A DNA stretch of 64,000 nucleotides from Atkinsonella hypoxylon (taxonomy: Eukaryota > Ascomycota > Sordariomycetes > Hypocreales > Clavicipitaceae), in NCBI GenBank assembly GCA_000729835.1, contig JFHB01000016.1, forward strand, positions 186,001 to 250,000. Direction: 5' to 3'. Of the stretch, positions 34,134 through 44,846 are shown piece by piece. Position 1 is the stretch's first letter. Every line of letters starts with the position of its first letter. Position numbers and translations under genes: made by a program. The notes beneath the pieces are model-generated. The model ran no database searches and was not told where the DNA came from. It saw only the letters and a program-made list of their open reading frames with translations.

Positions 34134-37100
34134 GGTGAAGCTCGTGATGGCTGTTTGGTCAGACGGAAGGTGACAAGAGAGAATGCGACGTTGTGAGGAG
34201 GTCTCGTGGGTGAAGTGGGGGCTTTCCAAGTGGCAATATAGTATAAGTATAGTAAGTATTATTACATGATATATTAAACACTAAAGCATGGGCCCAAAGC
34301 CGAGAAATTCAGCCAAAAAATTCCAAAACCCACTTTTACCCGATGCCTTTGTCACAACGAGTGGTTCAATTCACTCCGGTAGTTACGTGTTAATGCAATT
34401 TTTTCGCGTCCCATCATCCCATACCCAGTGTTTCAATCAAACTACAGATCTTGCCAGACTTTTGGCATTCAACTACAACCCTCGACTATCTTAGGCTTCT
34501 GGCCATCAAGGACGTGACATACGGAGATATTTTCCTCAGACTCGAGGCTCAACTGACGTGGCTATATGCTTCTCTAGGGTAACACTGGTGACGACGCATC
34601 GATTCCTCATCTCGCTAACACTTGACGAGGATTCTTTACATACCCCCTGCTCCGCCCCGTGACCTCAAGTGAAAATATTCCATGCTAAACCAATACCAGG
34701 TAGGTACCTACCTAGGCACCGCGTTTTAGCAAGTACTGGGGATCATAGATTAGCCGCAGTCATTCCAATAGTGCCTCCATTTTAATCATGGTGATAAAAG
34801 ATTCCTACAAAACCTCATAGTTTAAGCCATTTCTAATACAAGTCAATATCAATAATATTTACATGAGACTTATAATGTACCAGACCCTTTTTCGAACCTA
34901 AAATGCTTGCTAGTACTTCTGTCGTAGTGTAAATCAGCGCTTGAAGAATGTGCCTCACAGACCTCATTTGATTGGTGTATAATCCCTGCCCGTACTAGGT
35001 CGGAGCTAGCTGGGTATCAAGGAGGTCGGGTGACGGGTGTGAGCCTGCGAGCAACTAATCGAGCCAGGAGACCCACCCGCCTGCACGCTCTCTCCTCGTA
35101 TATCCATCGTCAAGCGCGTGCTAGCTTGCATTCGCAGTGCTGTGCTGTGGGGACGGCAAGATCTCTGCGGCGCCGCTGAGACTATTCATCAAAGGGAATA
35201 ATACATGACAGGTCGAAATAAACAATAAATATTACGTGCATGAGCAATTGGATTAGCCATTGGAAGGGTTGCATCGTGCCGCTCTTGCCTTGCAAGGAAA
35301 GAAAGCCAGAAGCATGGGTGGCATCCGGCGCTTCCCGGCCCCCGTCAGCCCCTCCTCAGCCTTGAGCCTCGTGCCTGCCAAAACTGCTGGAGCGGGTCAT
35401 GATGGATTTTTTTTTTTTTTTTTTTTTTCCGTGTCTGACGCGAGAAATTGCCTGACTGCACTTGCACTGCACGCCTCCCGCCCCGCCGAGACCAAACCTT
35501 TTTTGTCTCTCATTGTTATTATTATTGTTATTGGACTTGGGCCAGGTTCAGATCAGTCAGGTTGCATCACTGGTTATGTCACTGTGTATGTGGGCTGTGC
35601 TCTTGTCCATCACGTCACTCGTTCTGCTGACACCCATCCCTTGTCGTCCCTTTTATCGCGGCTCATGACTTCTGTCCTCCCTCCCCTTGCGATGTCCCGC
35701 GCCCATTCCATCATTCGCCACCAATAACAGCGTCAAAGTTGCCTGATTTCCTCTTCCTCTGGAATGGGATTCTGGGATTCCGTCCGGCATTAAACCATAT
35801 CAACCCATTCGATTGATTTTCTCCGCCGCTGGGACTTCTTGCAGACAATTGCTGCACTCTCAAGCTTCCTTTTTCTCCGCTTGGACCCTCCCTTCAAGCA
35901 GCATAAAATTGCAAAATACGCCCGGTGCAACCAGCTTTGCCACGTTTTTTTTTTTTTTTTCGAAAGAGGCATGAACTAACTATATTGCGCACCCAGTGTG
36001 GTTAATTAATTGACTTGACAACCCCGCAGCCAGCTTCTAGCGCCTCCTCCTATCCCCACAAGCGGCATTGTATTTGATGTGTAGTGTAGTTATTGTCTGT
36101 CTGTCAGCAATACAACAAGTGCCGCCAGAATGCTTTGTCCAGAAAGATGGCGATTTTGGCCCATCGACCAGCCTAAGCCCACCCTTCCACCCTTCTGAAA
36201 ACACGAGCGCGAACCAAATATCCCCTCCCTGTCCCCTGTCGACAGGGGCACTGGGTCTGGATCAGTCAGCCTTTTAGCTAATTACGGATATTTCGCTCAC
36301 TGTTATCGCAATCTATCGCGGCCATTCCTGTACTCCTGTACTCCTGACCAACCAGAGAGGCCAGGCCATTGCCACCTCGGTCGCTTGGGAATACTTGCTC
36401 CTGCCTTGCTCCTGCCTCGCTCATCCGCCGTCGGCCGCGCGTACCTCTTCTGGCCTCGCCCCGGTTTCCAGCCGCCAGCCGCCGGAACCGTTCGTTGACG
36501 AAATCCTTCTTCTCCTTGTCGAGACAAAATAGGGAAGGGAAAAAAAGCTACTCGGTCCCGAAACTGCCTTGTGCTTGTCAAGCTTCTCTCCCTTTTTTTG
36601 TTTTCTCCATCATTCCTCACTTAATATTCTCGTGCTTCTTCACCACATCCCATCTTCCGCTCTCCCGACGGTCCTGACGGTATCTCGACTTTGACGTCTC
36701 GAGCTCGCCTTACTCACCTGACTCTACGAACGTCGGCAACGAGACAATCCATACTCCGACGAGCCCGTGTCTCTCGCCCAGTACTGAAATCGCGAAACCT
36801 CTCCGGATGGGAATCCTGCTCGAAGAAGAAGAAAATGCAGTAACACACGATTTCGGCGCTATCGACATCCCGTTATCTCAATTTCTCTCCTTTCCGCCTC
36901 GCTGGCTTCACTCCTTTTCCACTGCCAGTTGAGCACCGCCGACGCTCACCGAACTGTCGAAGCAGCCATTTTCTCGTGAGGTCGGACGCCGCCACCGCCA
37001 AGGAAGTTTCGCTGTGTGGCATCTATCCATTGACTACGGCACAAATCTCTGCATACAAAGTCAAACTGCAGCTCAGAAGTTTGCATCGTGCGACAACATT

Positions 37101-37367
37101 TATGCGCACATCCTCTCATCCTCTGTCTACTTTCCATCGAGGTAGTTACCGAAGCAGTTCAAGTGCAGTCCCCTTTCCATTCAAGGCTCAGCAGACGCAC
37201 TTCCCCATCAGAGGCGTGTAGAGCCGGCCCTTGCCTCTTTTATATATGCACTCAACCATGGAATCGTGAGTTTTGTGGTTTTTCTTTCTAATACAGATCA
37301 TTCAATTCATCTCTTCCTCAGCTCTGGGTCTCAGTCGCTGCCCCGCAGTTCTGTCTTCTCTTACCTA
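34134..37367. other. 3.2-kb gene-free stretch and 5' flank of sec2
   Basis: No supported gene. It includes a palindrome-rich spot 'ggtaggtacctacctagg' at about 34701-34718, a run of 22 T at 35407-35428, a T run at 35945-35960, and C/T-rich sequence from about 36400 to 37000 that looks like a long fungal promoter and leader. Several 60-155-codon frames (e.g. 35260-35727) are low-complexity and rejected. Confidence 0.5.
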
Positions 37368-37605
37368 GCATCATAAGACATGTGCCACAGAGCTGGACGA
37401 TCTGCGCACCACAACTCCTGTCTCCCGAACCCACAACAATGACCGTGGCTCACAATTTGTTCGTAGTTTCCTCTACACTGCCAGTTGGCCTCAGCACCAT
37501 CAGCCGTCATCCCGATCATCGTCAGGCCGGGCTCTCGGCCATATCCGCTCCCTATCCTCGGTCGCTTCGACTGCCCAATTATCGCAATCCACACCTTCCT
37601 CGCCC

Positions 37606-39498
37606 ATGCCTCACAAGGCCCGCCTGCCTGTTAAATCGCCATCCACCTCGCAACTATCGACCATCTCTCTTACTGCCACACAACCCCTGACAGCTGTCAA
37701 CGATGAGATGAGCACACTACCAGACCCTCGCGGCCGATCCAGAAGCCTTGCAAATGACCTGTCTGAATCAAGTGCGAAACACCACCCTGACCTGGACGAT
37801 GAAGTCGCGACTTTAAGCAACAAGCTCATAAACGCCATCAATTACCAGACATTACTCGATGACACTCTGTCAGTAACACGCCATGAATTGTCAGCCTCGA
37901 AAGAACGCATTCGAGAGCTGGAAGCCCAGAATGCGTCCATGTGCGAATCGATTCGAGGCGACGTTTGGGTCCGTCGATCCACTCTCAACAACGAAAGGAA
38001 TGCTCTGCAGCTAGAGAAAAAGGCGTTGCAAGCAAGCTTGACAGAAGAGACCAACAGACGCCTCGAGACGGAAAAGGAAAAGCGAAAGATTGAGCAAGAG
38101 TTGGAGAATTTGACTACGGCCCTTTTCGAGGAGGCGAACAAGATGGTCATTGGTGCGAAGGAAGAAGCTCAAGCTCAGCATGATACCTTGCAACGCAAGA
38201 TTGACCAGCTCAAGGGCCAACTTGCTGATTCGGAAAGCCTCCTTAAATCACAGCAAGAGCAGCTCTCGGAACTGAAGAGCGTAATGGAATCGATGGTATC
38301 AGAACACGACGACCAAACCTACGGCACTGCGCCTCCTTCACCCGCAGTTGGCAAACTCGAGCATGAGCATGACGAACGAGCAGCGTCCGCTGCTCACAGC
38401 ACCGAGCCTGGGTCTCCCTCAGTCAACAATTTTACGCCTTGTCCGCCAACCAGCCTTCAGAATCTCATCCGCCCGGTCCTTCGCACAGATCTAACGGCCT
38501 ACGACGACTTTATGCAACTCGCCCGGCTTTCACACAACCGATCGTCACCTAGTCGTGTGTCATCGGGATCATTAGGCGGATTGAACGCGTTGGCGCTGGG
38601 GCTTCGTGGTTCGTCGAGCGCACACCCATCCAACGCCTCAACTACATCGCTGAGCGCTTCAACGCAGGCCGATAGGAGCGCTCCTCAATCTCCCAATACG
38701 CCAGCCTCGACAGCAAGCATGGGCTCGACCAGCGTTCCCGGTCCACCTCTGAAAGAGACACGCTTCTACAAGCGCGCACTTGTCGAGGATATTGAACCTA
38801 CTCTTCGTCTCGACCTGGCGCCCGGGCTGTCGTGGTTGGCCCGCCGCGCTGTGCTCAGCTCGATTGCCGAGGGCTCTTTGGTTGTGGAGCCAATACCATC
38901 CAGTGCTACATATATAGCCATTGCCAAACCTCAAATGCAGCCATGCTCTCTCTGTGGAGAGTCGCGGAAAGATGCGCAGTACTTGCGCAATCATCGATTC
39001 CGAACAAGTGAGGCGGACTCGGCCCAACGGTACCCACTTTGCAACTACTGTCTGAATCGTGTCCGCTCCACCTGTGACTTCCTTGGCTTCCTCCGCGTTG
39101 TGAAGGACGGACATTGGCGGGCAGATGACGAAGACCAAGAGAAGGCAGCTTGGGAAGAGAGCGTAAAGCTTAGAGACCAGATGTTTTGGGCACGAATCGG
39201 CGGTGGCGTCGTCCCGGTGAGCCACGCAGCAGCCTGTTCATCCGTCAGCGAGCCTGGTTCTTCCCGCACTTCAGAGGATGTGCACCGCGAAAGAGTCGCA
39301 GCAAGTCAAGCCGCGCGAGAAAAGAACCTGCTCTGCACGCCGGAAAATCCCAGTCGACAGGATGTCACCAAGCCGTCGGAGCCGCATACTCCCCCCGAAC
39401 AAACAGACGGCGGTCGACCATTGTGCATCACAATACACGCGGCCGACTCCCAATCCGGCGACTCGGAAAGTACACGACGCCAGTCAATATCAGCATAA
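37606..39498 (+). CDS. sec2: Sec2/Rabin8-type Rab GEF
   Basis: At least 630 aa. The N-terminal half (residues 60-225) is a long coiled coil ending in the Sec2 GEF signature 'LENLTTALFEEANKMV', preceded by 'VWVRRSTLNNERNALQLEKK'. The C-terminal half has 'LRTDLTAYDDFMQLARLSHN', 'TRFYKRALVEDIEPTLRLDL' and a four-Cys zinc-finger-like block 'CSLCGESR', 'LCNYCLNRVRSTC'. Sec2 activates the Rab Sec4/Rab8 on secretory vesicles for exocytosis at growing tips. The chosen ATG is the first in frame. The same frame stays open upstream to about 37370 (reading '..ELDDLRTTTPVSRTHNN..SSVASTAQLSQSTPSSP'), with acceptor-like AG sites at 37369-37395. A 5' exon is therefore likely and the true N-terminus may be about 75 aa longer. 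I could not fix that exon. Confidence 0.9.
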   Translation: MPHKARLPVKSPSTSQLSTISLTATQPLTAVNDEMSTLPDPRGRSRSLANDLSESSAKHHPDLDDEVATLSNKLINAINYQTLLDDTLSVTRHELSASKERIRELEAQNASMCESIRGDVWVRRSTLNNERNALQLEKKALQASLTEETNRRLETEKEKRKIEQELENLTTALFEEANKMVIGAKEEAQAQHDTLQRKIDQLKGQLADSESLLKSQQEQLSELKSVMESMVSEHDDQTYGTAPPSPAVGKLEHEHDERAASAAHSTEPGSPSVNNFTPCPPTSLQNLIRPVLRTDLTAYDDFMQLARLSHNRSSPSRVSSGSLGGLNALALGLRGSSSAHPSNASTTSLSASTQADRSAPQSPNTPASTASMGSTSVPGPPLKETRFYKRALVEDIEPTLRLDLAPGLSWLARRAVLSSIAEGSLVVEPIPSSATYIAIAKPQMQPCSLCGESRKDAQYLRNHRFRTSEADSAQRYPLCNYCLNRVRSTCDFLGFLRVVKDGHWRADDEDQEKAAWEESVKLRDQMFWARIGGGVVPVSHAAACSSVSEPGSSRTSEDVHRERVAASQAAREKNLLCTPENPSRQDVTKPSEPHTPPEQTDGGRPLCITIHAADSQSGDSESTRRQSISA

Positions 39499-40132
39499 GC
39501 GACATTACCCCGTCCGCAACAAACTAATGACCTGATCCCGTTTAGGCGTTGAGGCCAACGCACATTGTTTGTGTGTCAGTATGTTAGGGTTGCTTGAAGA
39601 ATTAGATGCGCAGCATTGCATGGATGGAGTCTGGCTTTGGTCTTTGTTTTTTTTCTCCATTTTTTTTTTTTTCAAACCATTCACGACTTTCATGGGAAGG
39701 GATCGATAAAAGATACTGACACTAATGGATATAATTTATGCCCTACTAATTTTGGCCTTTGATGTCATTGTGAACCCTATCTTGCTTGCCCTTCGTGGTG
39801 ATATCGGGTATGTACGGAGTCGTGCGTAGAACATCGGTGCTAGACTTGACTACCCTCATTGTAATCAAGAAAATTCCGAAAGTCTATTACGAATCACTGG
39901 GATGACTGCACTCGTCGGAGGAGCTCCCTCCCCTCCTGCATCTTCATTTCACCTGTGCGACCAGAGGGACCTGTGCAGAAATCATTACAATAGATAGCAT
40001 TAATGTGTATGTCATGTTACAAGGAGATATGTCCGTATCTAGCAGTGAGCATGGAAGCTTTTAAATTATTATTTTTTTTCTCTCTTCTTTTTCTTCCTTT
40101 CCCTTTGGACTTCATCTCCGCGGCTATTCATT
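39499..40132. other. convergent 3' intergenic region (sec2 / pmt4)
   Basis: About 630 bp between two stop codons. T/A-rich runs at 39646-39672 and 40064-40080 are probably 3' UTR or polyadenylation sequence. No gene. Confidence 0.6.
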
Positions 40133-43100
40133 TTATAACTCATCACGAATGGTAGCCTCCTGCCACTCGCTGGCAGGCTTGGCCTTGTACCACTCTGCTT
40201 CCTTCTCGCCGTCACGACTGGCGGCGGCGTCCTTGGGTGGATCAACCTTGTCATCCTTGATCGTCTCTCGGTCTACGCCTTGCACGTCAGGATGAGGTGG
40301 CGCAACGCCCGCAACGCCATCTGCCCAGCTGCCCTCGGGAGGTGGTACCTCGGCACCCAGCTCATCAACCACTCGTGTGCGTGTCTCATACTTTGTTTCG
40401 AACTTGACCTTACCCTCGAGATCCTTGACCTGCTCTTCACTCAACAGGTTGCCATCTTGGTCACGGTACTCTACTCTCTCTTCTTGACCAATGATTATGG
40501 GATCTGCAGGGATAGGCTCGCCAGAGAGGATAGAATCTTCTTCCTCACTAACCTTCGGGGTCTGATGAGCAGCAGGAGATGCAGTGTCTGAGCTGGAAAT
40601 GGCGGCTAATGATGAACTCTCCTCAAGGCTGCGAGAAGTGTATTCCTCGTACTAAAACTGCATGTTAGTAAAATTGGCAAGGGATGCGTATCTTGTCACC
40701 ATCGTTGTGGGTTGGATACTTACGCGATCGAAGAAGTTGTTGCAATCCCAGTCCCACGTGTTGAGCACCTTGACACGTTGGCATTCGGACTTGGTCCAAC
40801 TATTGCCGTAGGCAAGGGGAGACAAGAGGGTGAACGCAGCAACGGACAAGACGATGAATACCACTGTGACAGCCTTATTGGCAATAGCGCTGTCCTTTGA
40901 GCGAACACCGGGAATGCGGACCGTCAAGAAATCAAAAAGCTGGCACAGAGTCATAATGGCAAAGTATAAAGCGGGGAAATAATGATGCAGGAACAGCTGA
41001 CGGCCCATGAGGAAAAAGGGGAAGTAGTGGAAAGCCCATCCCAGAATTGAAGTTCCCAATTCGTAGTCAAATCTCTTGAAGACGAGATTGGCATAGTCGT
41101 TGCAACTGCGTTGCCAACGCAGAATAGCAACACCCTTGAACAAAACCCAGATGATGATGGAAACGGTAGAAGACCACCAAATCACAGGGTTACCGATGAG
41201 ATAGATTTGGGTATGGTTCTTTCCCCAGAAGTTGATTCCACGTCGCAAGATTGGCCATGATTCAGGGCGGGAGTCCCAGGCATGTGAGTCGGTAAGACCG
41301 GCATTTGTTGTCCACATGACCCTGTGAAGCTCAAAGAACTTGCCAAAAAAGCCTGGGTGGCGGTAGTTGACCTTTTCGGCGGTCTCGTTGAGCTGATGAT
41401 GTTCGTTATGTTCCACGTACCACAAGCTGTTGGGTAGACTGCCGCCACGAGCACATGTGACTTCCTGCTGCTCAGAAGCCCAGTCGGGCAGCTTGACCTT
41501 GTGTGAGAACAAGACGCAACCCGTCATGATGTGAACAAGGCGGAATTTGGTCTCGATCGTCCTTAGACGTTCCTTGGCAACAGATCCCAGAGACTTTTGC
41601 TTCACAATCTCGAGACGGAAGTAATCGTTGGCATCTCCGTCAAAGCCCTCGTATCCATAAGCGGACACTTCATTCTGCCAGTCAGCTTCAGTGATCGGGG
41701 GACGAACATCGTGAGAGTGTAGGCGACGATGTGTAGGCAGGTGGTACAGGCGAAGGATGGTTCCATCCTTGATGTAGATAGGTCCGTCGGGCAGATTCGA
41801 CCATGCGTGTGTGCCATTGATAGGGTTACCGTCAACGCCGAGCGGCTGTGTCTGATTCTCTAAAAGCCAATAATTGTTTTCATCCTTGTGAGGGTAAAGT
41901 GTGATCTGTTGCTGCTGGCTTCCGGTAGGGTACATTAGAGGGTGCGAATGCAGATAACCACCCTGGGTGTTGACGTGACGGATAGAAACTCGGCTGCCAA
42001 GAGCGACATCAGCAGCTACATCCTGCATTCCCTTGCTGTTTAAGGTTGCTTGGAATTCGGAACTCATGAAGCCATCACCATCACCTGGGTTCACCAAGCA
42101 GATGAAGTGAATTGCAAACATAGCCATGTAAAAGGTGGCGGGAATGACGATGAGGCAGAATGCGCGAGCCATAAAATGCTTGGTCCAGAGAGGCATCGAG
42201 ACGTTCTTATTGTCGCCCAGGAGCACCCAGAGCTGGAGGACGGTGAGAGCGCCGACCCAGGCAATAGTGAACAGGCCAACCCACTTGATGCTCACGGTGA
42301 TGCCCAAGCCAAGCCCAGTCATAGCCAGCCAAAACCACCAGGCTGGCTGGAAAGCCTTGGCTGGACCAAGTTCATGTTGATTCGTAAAGCTTGAAAAAGA
42401 GAGGGCGGTGAAGGCGGTCGCGGCGACGAGCGGGGAGTCAAGAAGGATAAGTCGAGCTTGAGTCAAGAGACCGTTTTCTGGAAGAGGAATCAGCTCCATC
42501 ATCATCGCAGGTGGACTGAATGATTGGCTCCATCAACAACATGGAATCACGTACCGAAAACAATCAGCGATGCGCCCATAGCAGCAGTCATGGTTCGACA
42601 GCCCACGACTTTGAGTGTGAAGAACATGCAAGGGACCAGCAGTATACCACAAATGGCAGGAAACAGTCGCATTGATACATAAGGAACACGGGGCTCGAGG
42701 TAGTCCTTGCCGATGTCCTTGAAATCAAAGTTACCATCGAAACCAGCCAGCCAGCCAGTCAATGCAATCAACATCTTGGCCAATGGCGGATGTACGTCCA
42801 TGAAGAATTTGCCCTTGATGTACTTTGAAGCGAAGCCGCCGAAGCTACATGCAACGAGATTTGATCAGAACTGGGTCATTTTGAGGGTTTGAAACGAAAT
42901 ACTCACTGCACTTCATCGAAGACGACACTGCTGGGCTGATAGATTCTGAAGATACGAACAACAGCGCCCAACAGTGTCAATGCCAGACTGACGAGATAGT
43001 CGGAAGCTGGCAGCTGGAACACATCGTTGTTGTCCACGCCGTCGGACTTGTATGACGTGTTCTTGTTCGTCTTCGTCTTTGCCGCGATTGGCGGCTGGGG

Positions 43101-43133
43101 GTTATTGCCCTGGGCCGAGCTCGACTTTCCCAT
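40133..43133 (-). CDS. pmt4: Pmt4-type protein O-mannosyltransferase with long C-terminal tail ending RDEL
   Basis: 929 aa in four exons (43133-42907, 42844-42555, 42477-40724, 40651-40133); all junctions phase-consistent. Exon 1/2 restores the catalytic-loop 'VVFDEVH/FGGFASKYIKG' with the Asp-Glu pair, then 'FFMDVHPPLAKMLIALTGWL'. Exon 2/3 restores 'SLIVF/ENGLLTQARLILLDS'. The MIR-domain region (about residues 320-500) includes 'GYLHSHPLMYPTGSQQQQIT'. Multiple membrane spans follow to 'TWDWDCNNFFDR'. The enzyme moves mannose from dolichyl-phosphate to Ser/Thr in the ER, Pmt4 preferring membrane-anchored substrates. Pmt4 proteins are usually about 760-775 aa. Exon 4 adds 172 acidic, mostly soluble residues ('EERVEYRDQDGNLLSEEQVK', 'KFETKYETRTRVVDELGAEV') ending in ATIRDEL. 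Exon 4 has no ATG of its own and the splice (GTAAGT, branch TTACTAAC, TTTTAG) is strong, so the fusion is real. An ATG 12 codons upstream (43169) is possible. Confidence 0.93.
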
Positions 43134-43501
43134 GATGCCGTGGTGATGCAGATACAGGGAGTCGAGCAATGCCTTGATGGAACAACTTGGACGGTGGTAG
43201 GAGTCAAGGGTGCACCTGAAAAAGTGAAGGAAAGAGGGGCTTAAAGAGAGTGGTGAACAAAAGTCAAAATATTAAATGGTCCCATAGGAGGAAATGAGAA
43301 TAAGGGCCAGGAGAGAAAGAAGGCAATTCCCGTGCAAAAGTATACAGAATGGAGATTTGAAACGGGAGAGCTGTGGGATGGTGGTTGCAGAAAGAATAAG
43401 GGGCGGAAATGCTTCCGGAAACAGTCCTCCACATGTGGCCTCATCGAGGAGACGAGACGAGACGAGAGGGGGAGGGAGAAGAGGTACTTTGCTGCTTTGG
43501 G

Positions 43502-43549
43502 TTGGTCTGTGTCGCAGTTGGTCTGTGTCGCAGTTGGTCTGTGTCGCAG
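43502..43549. repeat. 16-bp tandem repeat, three perfect units (TTGGTCTGTGTCGCAG)
   Basis: Three identical units back to back, about 370 bp upstream of the pmt4 start. Confidence 0.97.
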
Positions 43550-44340
43550 CAAGTACTCTGTACTCTCTATAACGTATTGCTACGGTAGGTACCTCCTAAT
43601 GGAGTCCTGCATGGAGTCTTGCGAGTACGGAGACCATCGTACTTCGTACTTCGTATCGCAAACTTAGCGCATCCAATAATAATACCACATCTGTCTGCCC
43701 ATGGCGACCGGCCAGCAAGGTTTTCGCGAAGGACGCTGGTTACGCGCTTCCAATGTTCAAATAAGTCGAACTAGCGGGCAACCGGGAACGCCCCGAGGGA
43801 ACGCCCCGAGGGAACCTCCCGACTTCGTACCAGACAACTCCAGCTCCAGCTCGCTCCAGCTTCAGCTCCAGTTCCAGCTACGAGCGACCCGAAGCGAGGA
43901 CAATGCTCCGGTGGGTGCCCAGACATCCACACTACCTAGGCACCTAGCCAACTGCAGGGATCCCCATGCATTGCGCGTCCGGTTGTCATCTTGATCTCTC
44001 CGAGTCGCTTTCGGTCAGGATTACTCGGATACATAATTCAGCCTGTTAGCGGCCTGGCCCGTCACGGTGTCTTCGCTAACATAATACCTTGAGTCCCTTG
44101 TTGTTGGGCCGGTGCTCGTGGGTGAGACAAGCCGTTTTTGGGCGGACAGACACATACGTACATCAAATTGAGTGGATCGTAACTATTCATCACTTCAAAC
44201 GCGTGTCTGGCGTTATCGCCGATATATTATTCAACCCGCATTGACAGATTGTTCCTACCTACCTGTGCATGAACAATTCCATGGGTATTTATTTATTTAT
44301 TTGTGGACTGATGTATCCACTGGAGCTTGAATTATTCAGA

Positions 44341-44420
44341 GTGCTCCTGCCTTGCTTGGGGTGCTCCTGCCTTGCTTGGGGTGCTCCTGCCTTGCTTGGG
44401 GTGCTCCTGCCTTGCTTGGG
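44341..44420. repeat. 20-bp tandem repeat, four perfect units (GTGCTCCTGCCTTGCTTGGG)
   Basis: Four identical units, 80 bp in all, about 430 bp upstream of the SF3a1 start. Perfect identity suggests recent expansion. Unit length is not a multiple of three and no frame is conserved, so it is not coding. Confidence 0.98.
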
Positions 44421-44846
44421 ATTTACGCTTCGGTACCGACCCGCTTTTCTCGCTGGTGAGTGGGGTAGCCTCGATTGACCCACGGCCGCGTGATGTGGCT
44501 CGTTCTTGTTACCATCAGCCGCATCCATCGTGCACCTCAGCTGCCACATTGTGCGATTGCGAAAGGTTAGAGGAGCAGTAAATAAGTCTCCAATGAAAAG
44601 ACAAATTCCACCACCGAATACGCATGGCTTGGAATCAGTGAACAGGTTCCTCATCTAGATGCTTTCCAGACAGAAGATCAAGCCATCTGTGGCACCGCCG
44701 CTCTGCAGATGTGGCGGTGCGGATTAATATAATTCCGCTATCGCCGTCGCGTGTTCTGCTTGTCTGAGCGCTTACGCCTGGAATTTTGCTGGAAATGCGA
44801 TTGTAGTCGCCAAAACACTTTTAATTTCCACCTCCGACAGGAAACG

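Larger units (their letters stand above)
43134..44846. other. divergent promoter region between pmt4 and SF3a1, rich in short repeats
   Basis: 1.7 kb. Besides the two tandem arrays listed separately, it holds a duplicated 13-mer 'gggaacgccccga' near 43784-43810 and an irregular CAGCTC/CCAGCT-rich stretch at about 43840-43880. It also has several near-palindromic 'cgtacttcgtacttcgtat' bases at about 43638-43654. No gene supported. Confidence 0.6.

Noticed and set aside
35260..35727. 155-codon plus-strand frame crossing a run of 22 T
   Set aside because: The poly-Phe segment comes from the homopolymer; no domain, no splice support.
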